NCBI GenBank assembly: GCA_029204225.1
Contig: CM055106.1
Location: 7,289,156 to 7,353,155, forward strand
Direction of reading: 5' to 3'
Length of the DNA: 64,000 nucleotides
DNA from: Diphasiastrum complanatum
Taxonomy: Eukaryota > Streptophyta > Lycopodiopsida > Lycopodiales > Lycopodiaceae
A model generated the notes under the pieces. That model did not search any database. It was given only the letters and a program-made list of their open reading frames with translations, and had not been told where the DNA came from. Shown here in pieces: positions 1-11,071 of the stretch. The translations under genes and the position numbers were made by a program. The first letter of the stretch is position 1, and each line of letters starts with the position of its first letter.

Positions 1-133
1 AGATAGCTAGTGAGAACATCTCACAGTTTGTTGCAAGATCTTGCATAGGAGATGGTAGCACACTATTATTGGATCCTATAGTGAGAGAGAAGCAACATTT
101 TTTGTTCATCACTTTTATTTATCTCCACTTTAC

Positions 134-1345
134 ATGACTTCAATGAGTTCATACTTGTTGCAACCAAGTGAGAGATTGTCTACTTCCAATTATTCAATAT
201 GGAAGTTGAGGATGGAGTCCATCTTGATACTCCAAGATGTGATGGACATTGTACTTGGGATTGAGGAGGAGCCTCAAGTCCTTCAAGAAGTACAAAAATA
301 CAAGAAGAGAGCTAGGATGGCTCTCCACTACATTAAGATGAATGTCTCTAATGAGATATTGAGGGAGATTGGTGATTGTTCTACATCCAAGGAAGCTTGG
401 GATTGTCTCAAGTCCATCTATGAGGCTAAGAACACCTGTAGGCTCCTCACTCTTAGAAATCAAATATTCCAAAGTAGTCAAAAGAGTGATGAGAGTGCAT
501 CTAATTATGTTTTGAGGGTCAAGGATATTCATAGGGAGCTTGCATGTATTGGTGACTCAATCAATCAAAGTGAGCTAGTCCAAGTCATTCTCAATGGCTT
601 GAGAGATGAATATGACAACCTTGTCCAATCCTATGCTATTAAAGAAGAGCTACCAAGTTTGGAGGCCCTTCAAAGTGTGCTTATTTTTGAAGAATCAAGA
701 CAAGAGTACAAACTCTTGAGGATGGACAAGCTATCACTCAATCATGATGATGGCAAAGTTCTATTTGCCAAGCACAAAGAGAGGAGTAAGAAGCAACACC
801 ATCACTTCTCTAATGACAAAGCTAAAGACCAAGATGGAGAGGAGGAGGATACCTCTCATGCTTCTAATTCAAATCTCAAGAAGAAGATGATCAAGTGCTT
901 TTATTGTGGCAAGAAAGGCCATTATGCCACCAATTGCTTCAAGAAGAAGAATCAACTCAATCAAGCCAACATCACCAATGAGAAAGAAGACTATATTGCA
1001 AGTGATGGAGAAGGCTCTCTTATGGCATCAAGCTTCTCCTCTTCCACCTTCAACAAGGATGACTCATGGTATATTGATAGTGGAGCATCTTCACATATGT
1101 GTGGCTCCAAGAACTTTTTTTCATCTATTATGCCTTATGATGGAGTCAAGAAGACCATATACTTTGCAAGTAAGCATGAGTGCAATATTGAAGGAGTAGG
1201 GATTATTCCCTTGAAGCTTGCATCTTCTAAAGATCTCTTTCTCAACAATGTTCTTTTTGTCCCAAAGCTTACAAAGAACATCTTAAGTGTTGGCCAACTT
1301 CTTGATAGTGGCTTTGATGTCAATTTCAATATTGACAATGTGTGA
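134..1345 (+). CDS. Copia Gag plus protease N-terminal part (UBN2-type gag)
   Basis: A 403-codon ORF. The N-terminal two-thirds is a copia gag of the UBN2/DUF4219 type, starting with the typical SNYSIWKLRMES stretch. A single CCHC zinc knuckle (CFYCGKKGHYATNC, about residues 255-268) should bind the element's RNA. It is followed by the aspartic protease active-site stretch WYIDSGASSHMCG and the downstream VPKLTKNILSVGQLLDSG motif. The reading frame ends early because one T is missing near 1340 compared with the sister copy near 51050 (GACAATGTG against GACAATTGTG); the remainder continues in another frame from 1342. The first ATG follows a leader that is also conserved in the sister copy. The family assignment is firm; functionality is doubtful. 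Confidence 0.9.
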   Translation: MTSMSSYLLQPSERLSTSNYSIWKLRMESILILQDVMDIVLGIEEEPQVLQEVQKYKKRARMALHYIKMNVSNEILREIGDCSTSKEAWDCLKSIYEAKNTCRLLTLRNQIFQSSQKSDESASNYVLRVKDIHRELACIGDSINQSELVQVILNGLRDEYDNLVQSYAIKEELPSLEALQSVLIFEESRQEYKLLRMDKLSLNHDDGKVLFAKHKERSKKQHHHFSNDKAKDQDGEEEDTSHASNSNLKKKMIKCFYCGKKGHYATNCFKKKNQLNQANITNEKEDYIASDGEGSLMASSFSSSTFNKDDSWYIDSGASSHMCGSKNFFSSIMPYDGVKKTIYFASKHECNIEGVGIIPLKLASSKDLFLNNVLFVPKLTKNILSVGQLLDSGFDVNFNIDNV

Positions 1346-2706
1346 TTAAGAAGGATGGTGAGATCCTTGCATATGGATCAAGATTTGAAGGCATCTACAA
1401 ATTTGATCCAAGTGAGAGTGCAAACTCTCTTGATGTTTCTTATATTTCCAATATTTCAAAGGAGGAGGATTACACAAGATGCACATATTTTCTCTCTTCA
1501 AGTATTATGGTGTATGATTATTCCTTATTATTCAAAGCATATGTTGAGAAGAAATTCTCATTGAAGATCAAAGCTTTGAGGAGTATTGGAGCTCTTGAAG
1601 GAATAGCACCATATAAAGTTTTATTCAAGATGAAGCCTAAGGTTGATCACCTTAGTGAACTTGGTAGTGCTTGCTTTGCATATATTCCCTTGGAAACAAG
1701 AAGGAAAGATGATCCAAGCTCATGGATCATGATTGGATACTCATCCATCAAGGAGGCCTTTAGTGTCTTTACACTCTCTATTTCAAATGTGATGGTGAAT
1801 AGAGATGTCATATTGCATGAAGATTCAATCTTGGAAGTGGCCGAGATCAAGGCTTCTCAAGAAGCATCACAAGTTATCCTTTTTGAAGGTATTCAAGTTA
1901 TGATGGGGCCAATGTGTGAGGAGGAGTTTCTTCTTCATATGATTTCAAGAAGATCTTCAAGATGCATGGCCGAGTCTTTATGGCTCACCTTACATGGCAA
2001 AGAGGGGCATCTTTCATGTTGTATCTACTACAACACATTCATATATGCTTCTCTTCCTTTGCTTGAAATGCTATCTTGCTTCATTGAATTTTTTGGATCT
2101 CAAAGTTCAAGAAAAGCTATACTAGTTTTGTATGATGCTTATGGTATGGACATGTTTCTTGTCATTATTGACTTAGATGTGTTTCCAATACTTTTTGAAA
2201 GCAAGATATTGTATTGTCAAAAGTATGCTCTTGGTTCTAGTAAGAACAAGATTGAGCTTGGTACTCACTTTTTTGAAAATCATGTTTTCACATGTTTTGA
2301 GGCAAATTGTAAACTCCTCTTGAGATTAAGTGAAGCATCCAAAGTGGACACTTACATCCTTGAGAGAGTAACTAGCCTAAAAAAGATCAAGATAGTCTTT
2401 GATATCAAGATTAGATCCATCATGGATATAGTTCATTGTATGTGGACTAATCAAGCTAGAAAGCATAATCTTGATAATCATCATTGTTTCACAGCTTATG
2501 ATCTTGATCTCCATGATCCTTATGAGGCTTGGAAGCCTCAGATTTCTCTATTTATGGTGCATCCATCATGCAAGTGGAACTTTCAAGGCAAAGATCATCA
2601 TCAAGCATGGAGGAAGCCCATGATAATAGTGGCATATTGGTGGAGCACTCTTCAAAGGCATTGGCAAGAGATCTCTACCAAAGAGACCTTATCATGGATA
2701 TGGTGA
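1342..2706 (+). pseudogene. Frameshifted pol remnant fused in frame to an unrecognised open stretch
   Basis: A 454-codon open frame overlapping the gag stop by four bases. Residues 1-60 continue the post-protease region (YKFDPSESANSL). A deletion then joins this to SIMVYDYSLLFKAYVEK, from the middle of integrase, and a second joins ALRS directly to IGALEGIAPYKVLF, removing most of the core. KPKVDHL, GSACFAYIPLETRRKDDPS and IGYSSIKEAF mark the conserved integrase C-terminal region. From about residue 170 (nucleotide 1860) to the end, roughly 280 residues resemble no copia domain I know, yet stay open. This could be captured host DNA, diverged pol in mixed frames, or chance. No function is assigned. 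Confidence 0.6.
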
Positions 2707-2822
2707 GGGTGTTGCTATGATGGATCCCTTGGCTGATCTTCACTTCTTATGCATACCAAAGGATCCACTCAAAAAGATTTACAAACTTCTCAAGTGATCT
2801 AGTACCTTTCCAAGCTATTTTT

Positions 2823-2832
2823 TGAGGAGGAG
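2823..2832 (+). other. Polypurine tract of copia copy 1
   Basis: TGAGGAGGAG lies directly before the TGTG that begins the 3' LTR. The same purine string precedes LTR starts at 7276, 10162 (reverse strand), 20387 and 63400, so it is the plus-strand primer used by these related copia elements. Confidence 0.8.
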
Positions 2833-3652
2833 TGTGAGAAATTGGCAAAAATCTAGCTTGGTATTTTTTATGATAGAAGTTTGTAAGTGAATCTCACATG
2901 TGTGGAGGATGTTCCCACGTGTGGAGAATTGTAAAGTAAATCAAAATGTTTGATATAGGGGTCTCATAGAATTTCATACTCAAGCATTTAGGTGTAGAAT
3001 GTTGATAGGGTCAAATTTGGCATAGATGGCAAATTATCCGTTTCCACTTGTAATGCCAATATTGAGCCAAAATAGAGCCAAACTTGTGCCAATTAGAGTG
3101 TAGACAAGTGTCGTGCTTTTTATTGATGAAGCTTAAGAGGTCCAATAGGATTTAGAGGTGGAACCTTGTGAGGTCCAATAGAAAATTGAGGTGTGCTTGA
3201 ATATAGTCCAATAGAATTTAGAGGTGCATGGATCAATGGTCCAATAGGATTAAGAGGTGGCAAAGTGTGATCCAATCATAGTTAAGCATAGTGGTAGCTC
3301 ATAAATCTATTAGTATCATTGTACTCCTCCTTTTGGACCTAATTGATTTTGAGATTGAGTGGATTTTGAGTGTCATTGAATTTCTAGCTTTCTCTCTCTA
3401 CCCGAGAGCTCATGATGGTTTTTCTCTCTCTACTCGAGGAGAGCAGCTTGTTTTTACTTAGAATACTTTTGGAACACTTCCCACACGTGTGAGTGAGAGT
3501 TGGAAGTGATTGAATGCATGTAGTAGTGTGTTTTTGCCATAGAATCAAAGATAGATCTTGAATCTCAATCTAGTCTTGATCTTGGTGCATCTACACAACT
3601 TAGGAAATCACAAGTACATGTAGTGGACAATCCACACGTTTGAAATTCAACA
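2833..3652 (+). repeat. 3' LTR, copia family A (820 bp)
   Basis: It begins TGTGAGAAATTGGC after the purine tract and ends GAAATTCAACA. It aligns along its length with the reverse-strand LTR at 9427-10162. It contains a regular CCAAT-box array (3142-3276), a CT-rich stretch with ACCCGAGAG near 3400-3440, and CACGTG-type palindromes at 2916, 3482 and, diverged, 3633. The matching 5' LTR is outside the window, so target-site duplication cannot be tested. Confidence 0.85.
3142..3276 (+). promoter_or_regulatory. Phased CCAAT-box array inside the family A LTR
   Basis: CCAAT occurs at 3142, 3175, 3208, 3241 and 3272, spacings of 33, 33, 33 and 31 bp. Each unit resembles GGTCCAATAGGATTTAGAGG. The reverse-strand LTR at 9427-10162 has ATTGG at 9802, 9833, 9866, 9899 and 9932 with the same spacing. 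CCAAT boxes are bound by NF-Y in plants, so an enhancer role in the LTR U3 is plausible but inferred. Confidence 0.6.
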
Positions 3653-6600
3653 AAAATCTTTGAGACGAATAAAATTCATTCTCAGCAGTTTTCCAGTCCC
3701 CCTTACCTCTAATTACATAATTTCTCCCACTGATTAACCCCTCTCTGATCCTAGTACTTAAACTAAGATTAGGTTGATCCAATACAGAACTCTCAGACTT
3801 AAATTTTGATCAAACTTACTTCTATTCCAATCAAAATGGAATTTGTAGCCTTTGACCTTTTACTGTACTACTTATAAATAATGATTCAAATTTCAAACCT
3901 GTTCTAGTTCCAGATTGTCCACACAATCCCTAGAGAATATCTCTTATTTTGAAAAGTTCCAATTAGGTATCTTATTCTGAATCTGTCTGAAATTACTTTC
4001 AGACCAAATCTCATTTCTATACCGTAGTTGGTTCTCTTTCGAAAACTATGCAACCAACAGATTCCCAAATAGAATTTTATCCCACCACTTCACCCCTCCT
4101 TTTAAAAAAATTATAAATTTCCATAAAAGTTAACTGAAAAGATGATATATGAAAATATCTAAATACTAGAAAAGTCAGTAATAAGTGCTTCCACTAAAGG
4201 ATTCACCCTATTACACATAGGACTTTTCCTTCAAGCATTTTCACTCTGAGTGATATAAACTACTATTCCATCGAAATCCATTTATGCAACTAGAGATATT
4301 CTAGGTTTAAGAAATTGAAACATTTTAACCTTAGAATTTATCTGAATTCCAAGACTATTCACACAAGTAGTAACTTATATGACATAACAGTCTTTCACAA
4401 GAATAACTTCATGCTAGAAAGAATCATATAACTAGTCTGATGTCTTATATTCAAGAAATTAGTAAGAAGTAAAGGATTAATAAAGAAAGCGAGAAATAGA
4501 TTTGAGGGCCTCGGATTTTGTAAATAATGAGATACCACTTTGGGATCTAGATTAAACCTCAAAGTTTTCCAAAATACCCCGCATTTGATCGAATGGTTTA
4601 CTTCTTTCCCATATCGCGACTAGGTACTAAACACACCATTGATCATCAGATTTTTATAGTCCTAGAATTTCCTTTCCAAAATTACTGACGTCCCATACCA
4701 TCAGGTTTTCCTTCCAAAAAATTCTTAACCGTCTTATCTGATATTCTAGAGATCCACACGGATCATCTAGCTGTCCTACAGTCACTACATGAAATTCTCT
4801 CTTGTTCCCAAACACTGGAGAATCCATTTATTTGGATGACTGGCTGCCTATCAGATGGATACCCAAAATTCACATCTAATTATGTGACTTAGACAAAAGA
4901 ATTAACATGGTTCACTTATTACACTCTGAACCTTTCTGGTTATTGATAAGCTTCGAAACCCTACTGACGCATCAAATCTAGGGACAAGCTTCTGTCAACT
5001 AACGGATCCAATGTAATCCACGTATTAGATTCCATTTCTACTCCTCACAATTGACATCCAAAATTGCGGATAACTCAATGGTTACAAAGATATCAGTTAC
5101 GAATTTATCTGAATGAATTCTAACCAGGAAATTAATAACCAATATTAAGCAATCATTTACATGAATTACCAAAATCCTAACTGAGAAATACATTTTTCGA
5201 TCACACTTGCTACCTCTGATGTCCACTCTTCTTCCCTCCTTAGAATTTCCAGTTTCCTGAAAATCTATTCCAGCTAAGGTACCAAGAAGACGTAATGACA
5301 TTAGTAAATGTTTAAAAAACTAATTATTGTAGGAAAAAAAAATCCAAAACAATTTCATTTCTATCCTATACTTGGGCTAAATATAATTCACCATAGGATT
5401 TTACTGGAAAAGAAATCAGTTATTTTTCTTTTTTTATTGACTGGTTTGGCATTACTCCGTTAATATTGACAAAACCTATTTAAACATGAAATTACATGAA
5501 TGGAAACCCCATCCATAGGATTTCAGTAATTCTTAAACCGTATCCTGTCAGATTTATTGACTGGATAAAGAATACTATTGCCACTCATTCAACCTGGTCA
5601 TTTCATATTGTTTGACGATTTTAATCAAATTTAACGAGTATCTTGCACAAACGTTCACTTGATTGATTTCTATCGATCAACATCGATTAGAAAACTTATC
5701 AGACAAGTAACTGATTTCCAATTTCAACAAAAAAGAAAAAAAAAATCAATTTTTAACTTTCAATCTGGGAGTTCCCAACTCCAAAGTTAAAAAATGACAA
5801 CACAGTAAAAACTGTTGGCAATTCATTGCGGTTCCTTCTGTCAATTTTAACTTATCTATCACCGAGAAATAATTTAGACTTAGTGAAAACACTGTGATCA
5901 ATTTCTGACCGATAAACTTAGTTTAATCAATTCACTAATCTAAATTGATTCCATAGATAACGAAAAAATGACCAAAATTTTGATTTTTTCCGGAAAACTC
6001 AAAATTTATTTTATTTTACGTAGTTCAAAAATTCTGATGAAAACACTGTTAGTTTTAAAGGTAATCGAAATTGAAAAAATCGAAAAACTGTCTGATTCCT
6101 AATGTTACTAACCCAATGTCAAATTGGCATGAAAGCACACTACATCAGTCACAAACGTCATTACGGAATTTCTTACGTAAACTTCAGTTTTACGGAATTT
6201 GTCAGCCATTAACACTGATTTGTGACCCAACAGTCAGAGCACATGCGTATGACCACTCAAATCAATTGTAAATCCCTCATGCATTTCAGAATCACTCTGA
6301 GAATCAGCATGCAACTACTCCATGCAAACACAGTACTACATATTAGGGAAATGATTGGCATGCAATCAAGACAATTCCAAATTTTGCCAATTTTACTCAC
6401 AAAACTGCAAAACTTCAGACAATCATAACTTTGGCTACAGGACACCAAATTGGGTGTTGTAAAGCTCAGTACAGAGGGAGACCAAGGAACAAGATGCTTT
6501 CCACATCAGCTTGCCACCTAGGCTTCACACGTGCGAGATCAGTTCGTCTGAAAAACTGTAGTAGGGCGCATGTCCACAAGAAAATCATGCAAAAACGTGC

Positions 6601-7000
6601 AAACACCTCCCCAAGCTCAAAATTGATGCTACCAACAGTTTTAAACCATCAATTAGACTTCCATGAAGCATTCATACTGATCCTAAGATACAGTATAGGC
6701 TGAGAACGAAGATTTCTTGATTTGTAGAAGTCAAAGTAGCTTCAAACTTGATGGAGATGGTGCATAAGCCTCCGACCATCAATTCATAGGTCTGATAGCT
6801 TGTTGGGAAGGTAAAAAGGAATGCTAATCATGCTGTAATTAATTCCAGAATGATCTCCTTATGGATTTGGAGATCCATCCCCCAAAAATCACCAAAAATG
6901 GTCATTTGTACCTTCTATGGGTGTCTGACATTACATTGTCGATAGATCTAATACTTTTGTCGACTTGGCCATGCTTTTACTCCCGTCACTGTAAAATATG
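3653..7000. other. AT-rich stretch without recognisable genes
   Basis: About 3.3 kb with only short open frames, none longer than 90 codons and none resembling a known family. The part around 6431-6560 has a somewhat higher GC content and a CACACGTG box near 6527. It may be a decayed retrotransposon non-coding region, but nothing proves this. Confidence 0.5.
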
Positions 7001-7275
7001 GTTGTGAGATGTTGGGTTTTGTTTTTAATCATTGGCCAGTTCACAAATTGTCGACTTCATTGGTGGTGATGCTCCTGGTAGATTCAGATTTTGGACTTCC
7101 TTGTCCATGCTTAGTCGACGCTCTCTGCTATAGTCCATTGGCCTTGATTCCACTTTCTGATATCCTTTGTACAATTCTTATAGCTGGAATTTGTCAGAAG
7201 AATCTTCTAACATCGACTTGACTGGAGTCAATCTCAATATCATCATGCTTTTATCAAGTTAGTTTTGAGGAGGAG

Positions 7276-8056
7276 TGTTAAAATTGGCAAAAGCTAGCTT
7301 GATCAAATCTTGTAAATACCATTATGACTAGTACATATCATCATTAGACATGTGTGGAGCCTGTTCCCACATGTGAAATAAATGCATTTATCATTTAGAT
7401 GAGTCATATAGGTTGTACATTCCATTTCATTTGAGATCTAGTGGCTAAAATGGCCAAAATCTAGTTTTCTAGCTATATGCCACTTGGCATCATTTTATTG
7501 GTAGGAAAAGCTATTTTACATGAATAGGAGTGATCTCACACGTGCCAAGGACTGCCCACATGTGTGAAAACATCAGTAGTAGGTAAGATCCAACTTGTAG
7601 TAGATATTTGTGCAAGTCCCTATAAATTAGAAAAATTGCCTAAAATCAAGGGAGGTGGCTATAAGTTAGGAAACTTGGTCCATGTGCCATATTGATGATT
7701 ATTGGTGGACCCTGTGATGAGTAGGCACTCTCACACGTGCCAAATTAGCTGAGTAAGCATCAGCTCTTGTGTATATATAGTGGCTCATTTGGCCATAATT
7801 GACATGGAAGCTAAATCTTGGTTTTGAAGCAATTCTAGTCTATTCTCTCTATTTGTCTTGAGTTTTTATGCATTGATTGGGTTCTAACCTTAGTATACTT
7901 TATTCTCAGCTTGTTGTCCATACTCTGAAAGGTTTTCACACGTGTAAAACCAGCAGTTTTGATCAATAATGCTTGTTCTTGGTAGATTTATTTATCTAGA
8001 TTTGATCTCAATGCTATATAATCTTGTGTAGATTGATAGGTTGATCTAATCTAACA
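7276..8056 (+). repeat. Copia 3' LTR with purine tract (truncated element)
   Basis: GAGGAGGAG (7267-7275) is followed by TGTTAAAATTGGCAAAAGC, which matches the start of the family A LTR. The probable end is CTAACA at 8056, inferred because related LTRs end in CAACA; the end could be some tens of bases later. CACACGTG-type boxes occur near 7536, 7732 and 7936. The sequence to the left (about 7000-7275) gives no clear pol homology, so only the 3' end of this element remains. It lacks the 33-bp CCAAT array. Confidence 0.65.
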
Positions 8057-8119
8057 TCCAATCACACTTGTGGATCCGATTCAAATATATTCTTGGTCCA
8101 TTTTGCTGTACTTTGACAA

Positions 8120-8740
8120 GCAGCATAGCCTATACCAGAGCAAGTTGAAGATGACTTAGTGCCCTGGCAACAAGTCTTTTCATACGACGAAGAAGCTGAG
8201 CTGACAAACGAACAGGTCCTGCAACATATGGATCCTGATCAATTTGGCATGAGAAAGATACTAGCTCAACCTCCACAAAAATTACCTATAGCTAAAGTTT
8301 CCAAGGTGGATCCAAATTACACAAAGTTGATCAAACAGGAGTTGCAGAAACTACTCGATGTCGATTTCATTTATGAAAGCATATAGAATGGGTATCGACA
8401 ATAGTCATAGTGCCCAAAAAGAATGGAAAAATGAAAATATGTGTGAATCTAAAGGCGTTAAATGTGGTTATTAAGAAAGATCATTTTCTCCTACCTTTCA
8501 CGGAAAGTGTTTTGGATCGAGTAGCAGGAGCATAAGCTTACAGTTTTATGGATGGCTTCAGCGGCTAAATCAAGTAAAGATAGCACCGGAAGGTTAGCAT
8601 AAGATAACATTCGCCACTGAATGAGAAACTTATGCCTATAAGGTGATGTCGTTTAGACTTTGCAATTCCCCTAGTACTTTCTAGAGAGTCGTGCAAGCGG
8701 CATTCAAATATTACCTAGTCCAGATCAGACCAGATAGAGC
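8120..8740 (+). pseudogene. Ty3/gypsy reverse transcriptase relic
   Basis: Translation from about 8158 gives a pre-RT stretch (PWQQVFSYDEEAELTNEQ) and then YTKLIKQELQKLLDVDFIY, VPKKNGKMKICVNLKALN, YSFMDGFSG and YKVMSFRLCNSPSTF. These are the fingers and palm motifs of plant Ty3/gypsy RT. Stops occur near 8386, 8536, 8564 and 8600, so the copy is dead. The catalytic YxDD region and everything downstream are absent. The fragment is on the opposite strand to the gypsy pol at 16065-18065, which starts where this one ends, so the two could be parts of one rearranged family (inference). Confidence 0.75.
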
Positions 8741-9225
8741 TACATAAATCTCTGCAAGAGTTACTTGTCAAGAAATAGTAAAAAAATAACCTCTGTGAGA
8801 GTTCAGACAGCTTGAATCTAGGAACTCTTGCATGACATCATGTTCACCATACCAACTCTTGTAGGCAGTAGCATAAATGGAATTATGGCAGTGAACATGA
8901 CCTGCCTATATGGTCAGATCTTGAAAATCATCAAAATTAAACAAGTTGTGCGAGAGTTCCCTCCTTGCGAGTATTTAACCCTTGCATGATCTTCAGAACC
9001 CTCGCAGGGCAGTCAAAACCACTTATGAACTCTTGCATACTTCTATGGGATCTTAGAATTTTGTGAAAAAGGCCCCTACAAAAATTGGTATGAAACTGAG
9101 TAGTGGAAAGTGCACTTCTCCTAATACGCCCTCTCAATATAAGCAAAAACTCCGAGTCATTTGGCACTTCACAAAACGAAGCTCTTGCCAGATTTATAAG
9201 CAAATTTTCAATTGTCTCCATGTAG
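8741..9225. other. Unassigned stretch with recurring CTCTTGCA words
   Basis: No gene is seen. The words AACTCTTGCAT, CTCTTGTAGG, CCCTTGCATGA and CCCTCGCAG recur irregularly between 8818 and 9040, which suggests a degenerated short tandem array. Confidence 0.3.
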
Positions 9226-9420
9226 TGGGTTTCTTTCCTATCTTATCCTCAATCCAAAATCCAAGCATACAAGCATTAATGAAATGAAGTTAGTCGTCAC
9301 ACGGAGGTTCGATCCCGTGAGAGCGATAACATAAATAAAAATCTTGCATGCATGGAAGATTTACAATTAACTCTAAGATCCACTAACGCTACATCCATTA
9401 ACATGAGTAGAAGAGTTCAA
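9226..9420 (+). repeat. Dispersed repeat with tRNA-like B box, copy 1 (possible SINE relic)
   Basis: This roughly 195-bp segment is homologous, in inverse orientation, to 40354-40555. Both contain GGTTCGATCCC (9307-9317 here), which fits the RNA polymerase III internal B box GGTTCGANNCC. A convincing A box is not evident, so a tRNA-derived SINE is only one possibility. The right edge lies next to the end of the copia LTR at 9427. Confidence 0.4.
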
Positions 9421-9426
9421 ACATGA

Positions 9427-10162
9427 TGTTGATTTCACACGTGTGGATTGTCCACAACATGTACTTGTGATCTCCTAAGGTGTGTAGATGCACCAAGATC
9501 AAGACTAGATTGAGATTCAAGATCTATCTTTGATCCTATGGCAAAAACACACTAGTACATGCATTCAATCACTTCCAACTCTCACTCACACGTGTGGTAA
9601 GTATTAAAAAATTATTCTAAGTAAAAATAAGCTGCTCTCTTTGGGTAGAGAGAGAAACACCACCATGGGCTCTCGGGTAGAGAGAGAAAGCTAGAAACTC
9701 AATGACACTAAAAATCCACACAATCACCAAATCAATTAGATCCAAAATGAGGAGTACAATGATACTAGTATATCCACGAGCTACCACTATGCTTAACTAT
9801 GATTGGACCACACTTTGTCACCACTTAATCCTATTGGACCATTGATCCATGCACCTCTTAATTCTATTGGACTATATTCAAGCACACCTCAAATTCCTAT
9901 TGGACCTCACATGGTTCCACCTCTAAATCCTATTGGACCTCTTAGAATTCATCAAACAAAAACATTACACTTGTCTACACTCTAATTGGCACGAGTTTAG
10001 CCTCTTACTCTATTTTGGCTCAATAGTGGCATTACAAGTGGAAATGCATAATTTGCCATCTATGCCAAATTTGTTCCTATCAACATCCTACACCTAGATG
10101 CTTGATATAAAAAACATAAGACCCCTATATCTAACATAGATAATCTTTTTCAATTCTTCACA
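9427..10162 (-). repeat. 3' LTR of the reverse-strand copia element (736 bp)
   Basis: On the minus strand it starts TGTGAAGAATTG after AGGAGGAG and ends GTGTGAAATCAACA. It is collinear with 2833-3652, including the five phased CCAAT boxes and the TACCCGAGAG stretch. CACACGTGTG palindromes lie at about 9437 and 9585. Confidence 0.85.
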
Positions 10163-10209
10163 CTCCTCCTAAAAAATTATCTATGGAGATTTAAGCATTG
10201 ATCTTGATA

Positions 10210-11065
10210 TAACTCCAAGATTAGATCTATGCTTTATGAAAGCACTTTTGCTCAAAGGCTTTCTAAGTAGATCGGCAATACAAGAGGACGAGTTGACATG
10301 CTCCAAATAGATTTATCCTCAAATAAGCTTTTCTCTCACAAAATTGTGTGCCACTTCTATGTGCTTGCTTCTTGAATGAAATATGGGATTATTGGAAAGA
10401 GCTTGTGCCGAGATGTTATCACACTTGATCATTGGTAGATCATCTTCCTTGATGCACTTTAGCTCCATTAATAACCTCTTGATCCAAAGCACCTCTTTGG
10501 TTGTTGTAGTGAGTGCTTTGTACTCGGCCTCACATGAAGAGAGAGATATAGTATCTTGCTTTTTAGAAAGCCAAGATATTAGATTGCCTCCAAGAAAGAT
10601 AGTGTATGCACTAATAGACTTTCGATCCATGTTGTCACTTGCAAAGTCCGAATCCGAGTAGCCAACAATGGATAGATCTTCACTTCTATAAAGTAGACCA
10701 TAATCACAAGATGAAGATACATATCTTAGAGTCCTCTTGGCCATCTTCCAATGATGGATCTTAGGATCTTGCATAAATTGACTCAATTTGTGCACACAAA
10801 AACTTAGATCGGGCCTAGTAATGGTAAGCCAAATTAAGGAGCCTACAAGACTCCTAAAAAGTGTGATGTCCTCAAAGGATCTTTCATCAGCTTTATTAGG
10901 ATCTTTTACAATTTGCTCCATTGGAGTATCTATGCTCTTACAATTTTCCATATGGAATTTTTTCAACATAGAGTGAGCATATCTAGATTGGCATATAAAG
11001 ACATTATTTTCATAAAAATCAATTTCTAGGCCTAGGATGTATTGTATCTCTCCTAGATCTTGCAT
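10210..11065 (-). pseudogene. Copia RT C-terminus and RNase H
   Basis: The open frame 11065-10319 runs from LGEIQYILGLEI (RT thumb) through SIDTPMEQ, the RVLV-type region LVGSLIWLTITRPDLSF, and the RNase H motifs VGYSDSDFASD, TISLSSCEAEYKAL, KCDNISAQALSNNPIFHSRSKHIE. After a stop near 10317 the tail with KPLS-like residues continues to about 10210, just before the purine tract. RNase H would degrade the RNA strand during cDNA synthesis. The frame is separated from the upstream RT part by a stop at 11070. Confidence 0.85.
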
Positions 11066-11071
11066 TTTAAA

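Larger units (their letters stand above)
1..3652 (+). mobile_element. Internally deleted Ty1/copia element, family A, copy 1 (5' end outside window)
   Basis: The window opens inside the untranslated leader of a copia retrotransposon. In order it holds the leader (1-133), gag and protease (134-1345), a short relic of integrase (to about 1790), an unrecognised open stretch (to 2706), a purine-rich tract and a complete 3' LTR (2833-3652). The pre-integrase zinc region, most of the integrase core, and all recognisable reverse transcriptase and RNase H are missing, so this copy could only have moved with proteins supplied by another element. Leader and gag closely match 49575-51345, and the LTR matches the reverse-strand LTR at 9427-10162. 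The 5' LTR and primer site would lie left of the window. Confidence 0.9.

Noticed and set aside
3600-3782. Short minus-strand frame of 60 codons at the LTR end
   Set aside because: It spans the LTR boundary and has no family resemblance; likely chance.
9300-9330. A complete tRNA gene at the GGTTCGATCCC sequence
   Set aside because: No acceptor stem, anticodon arm or A box at the right distance; only a B-box-like stretch.
9803-9985. Frame encoding repeated LNPIGP-like residues
   Set aside because: It is the reverse reading of the CCAAT array in the LTR, not a gene.
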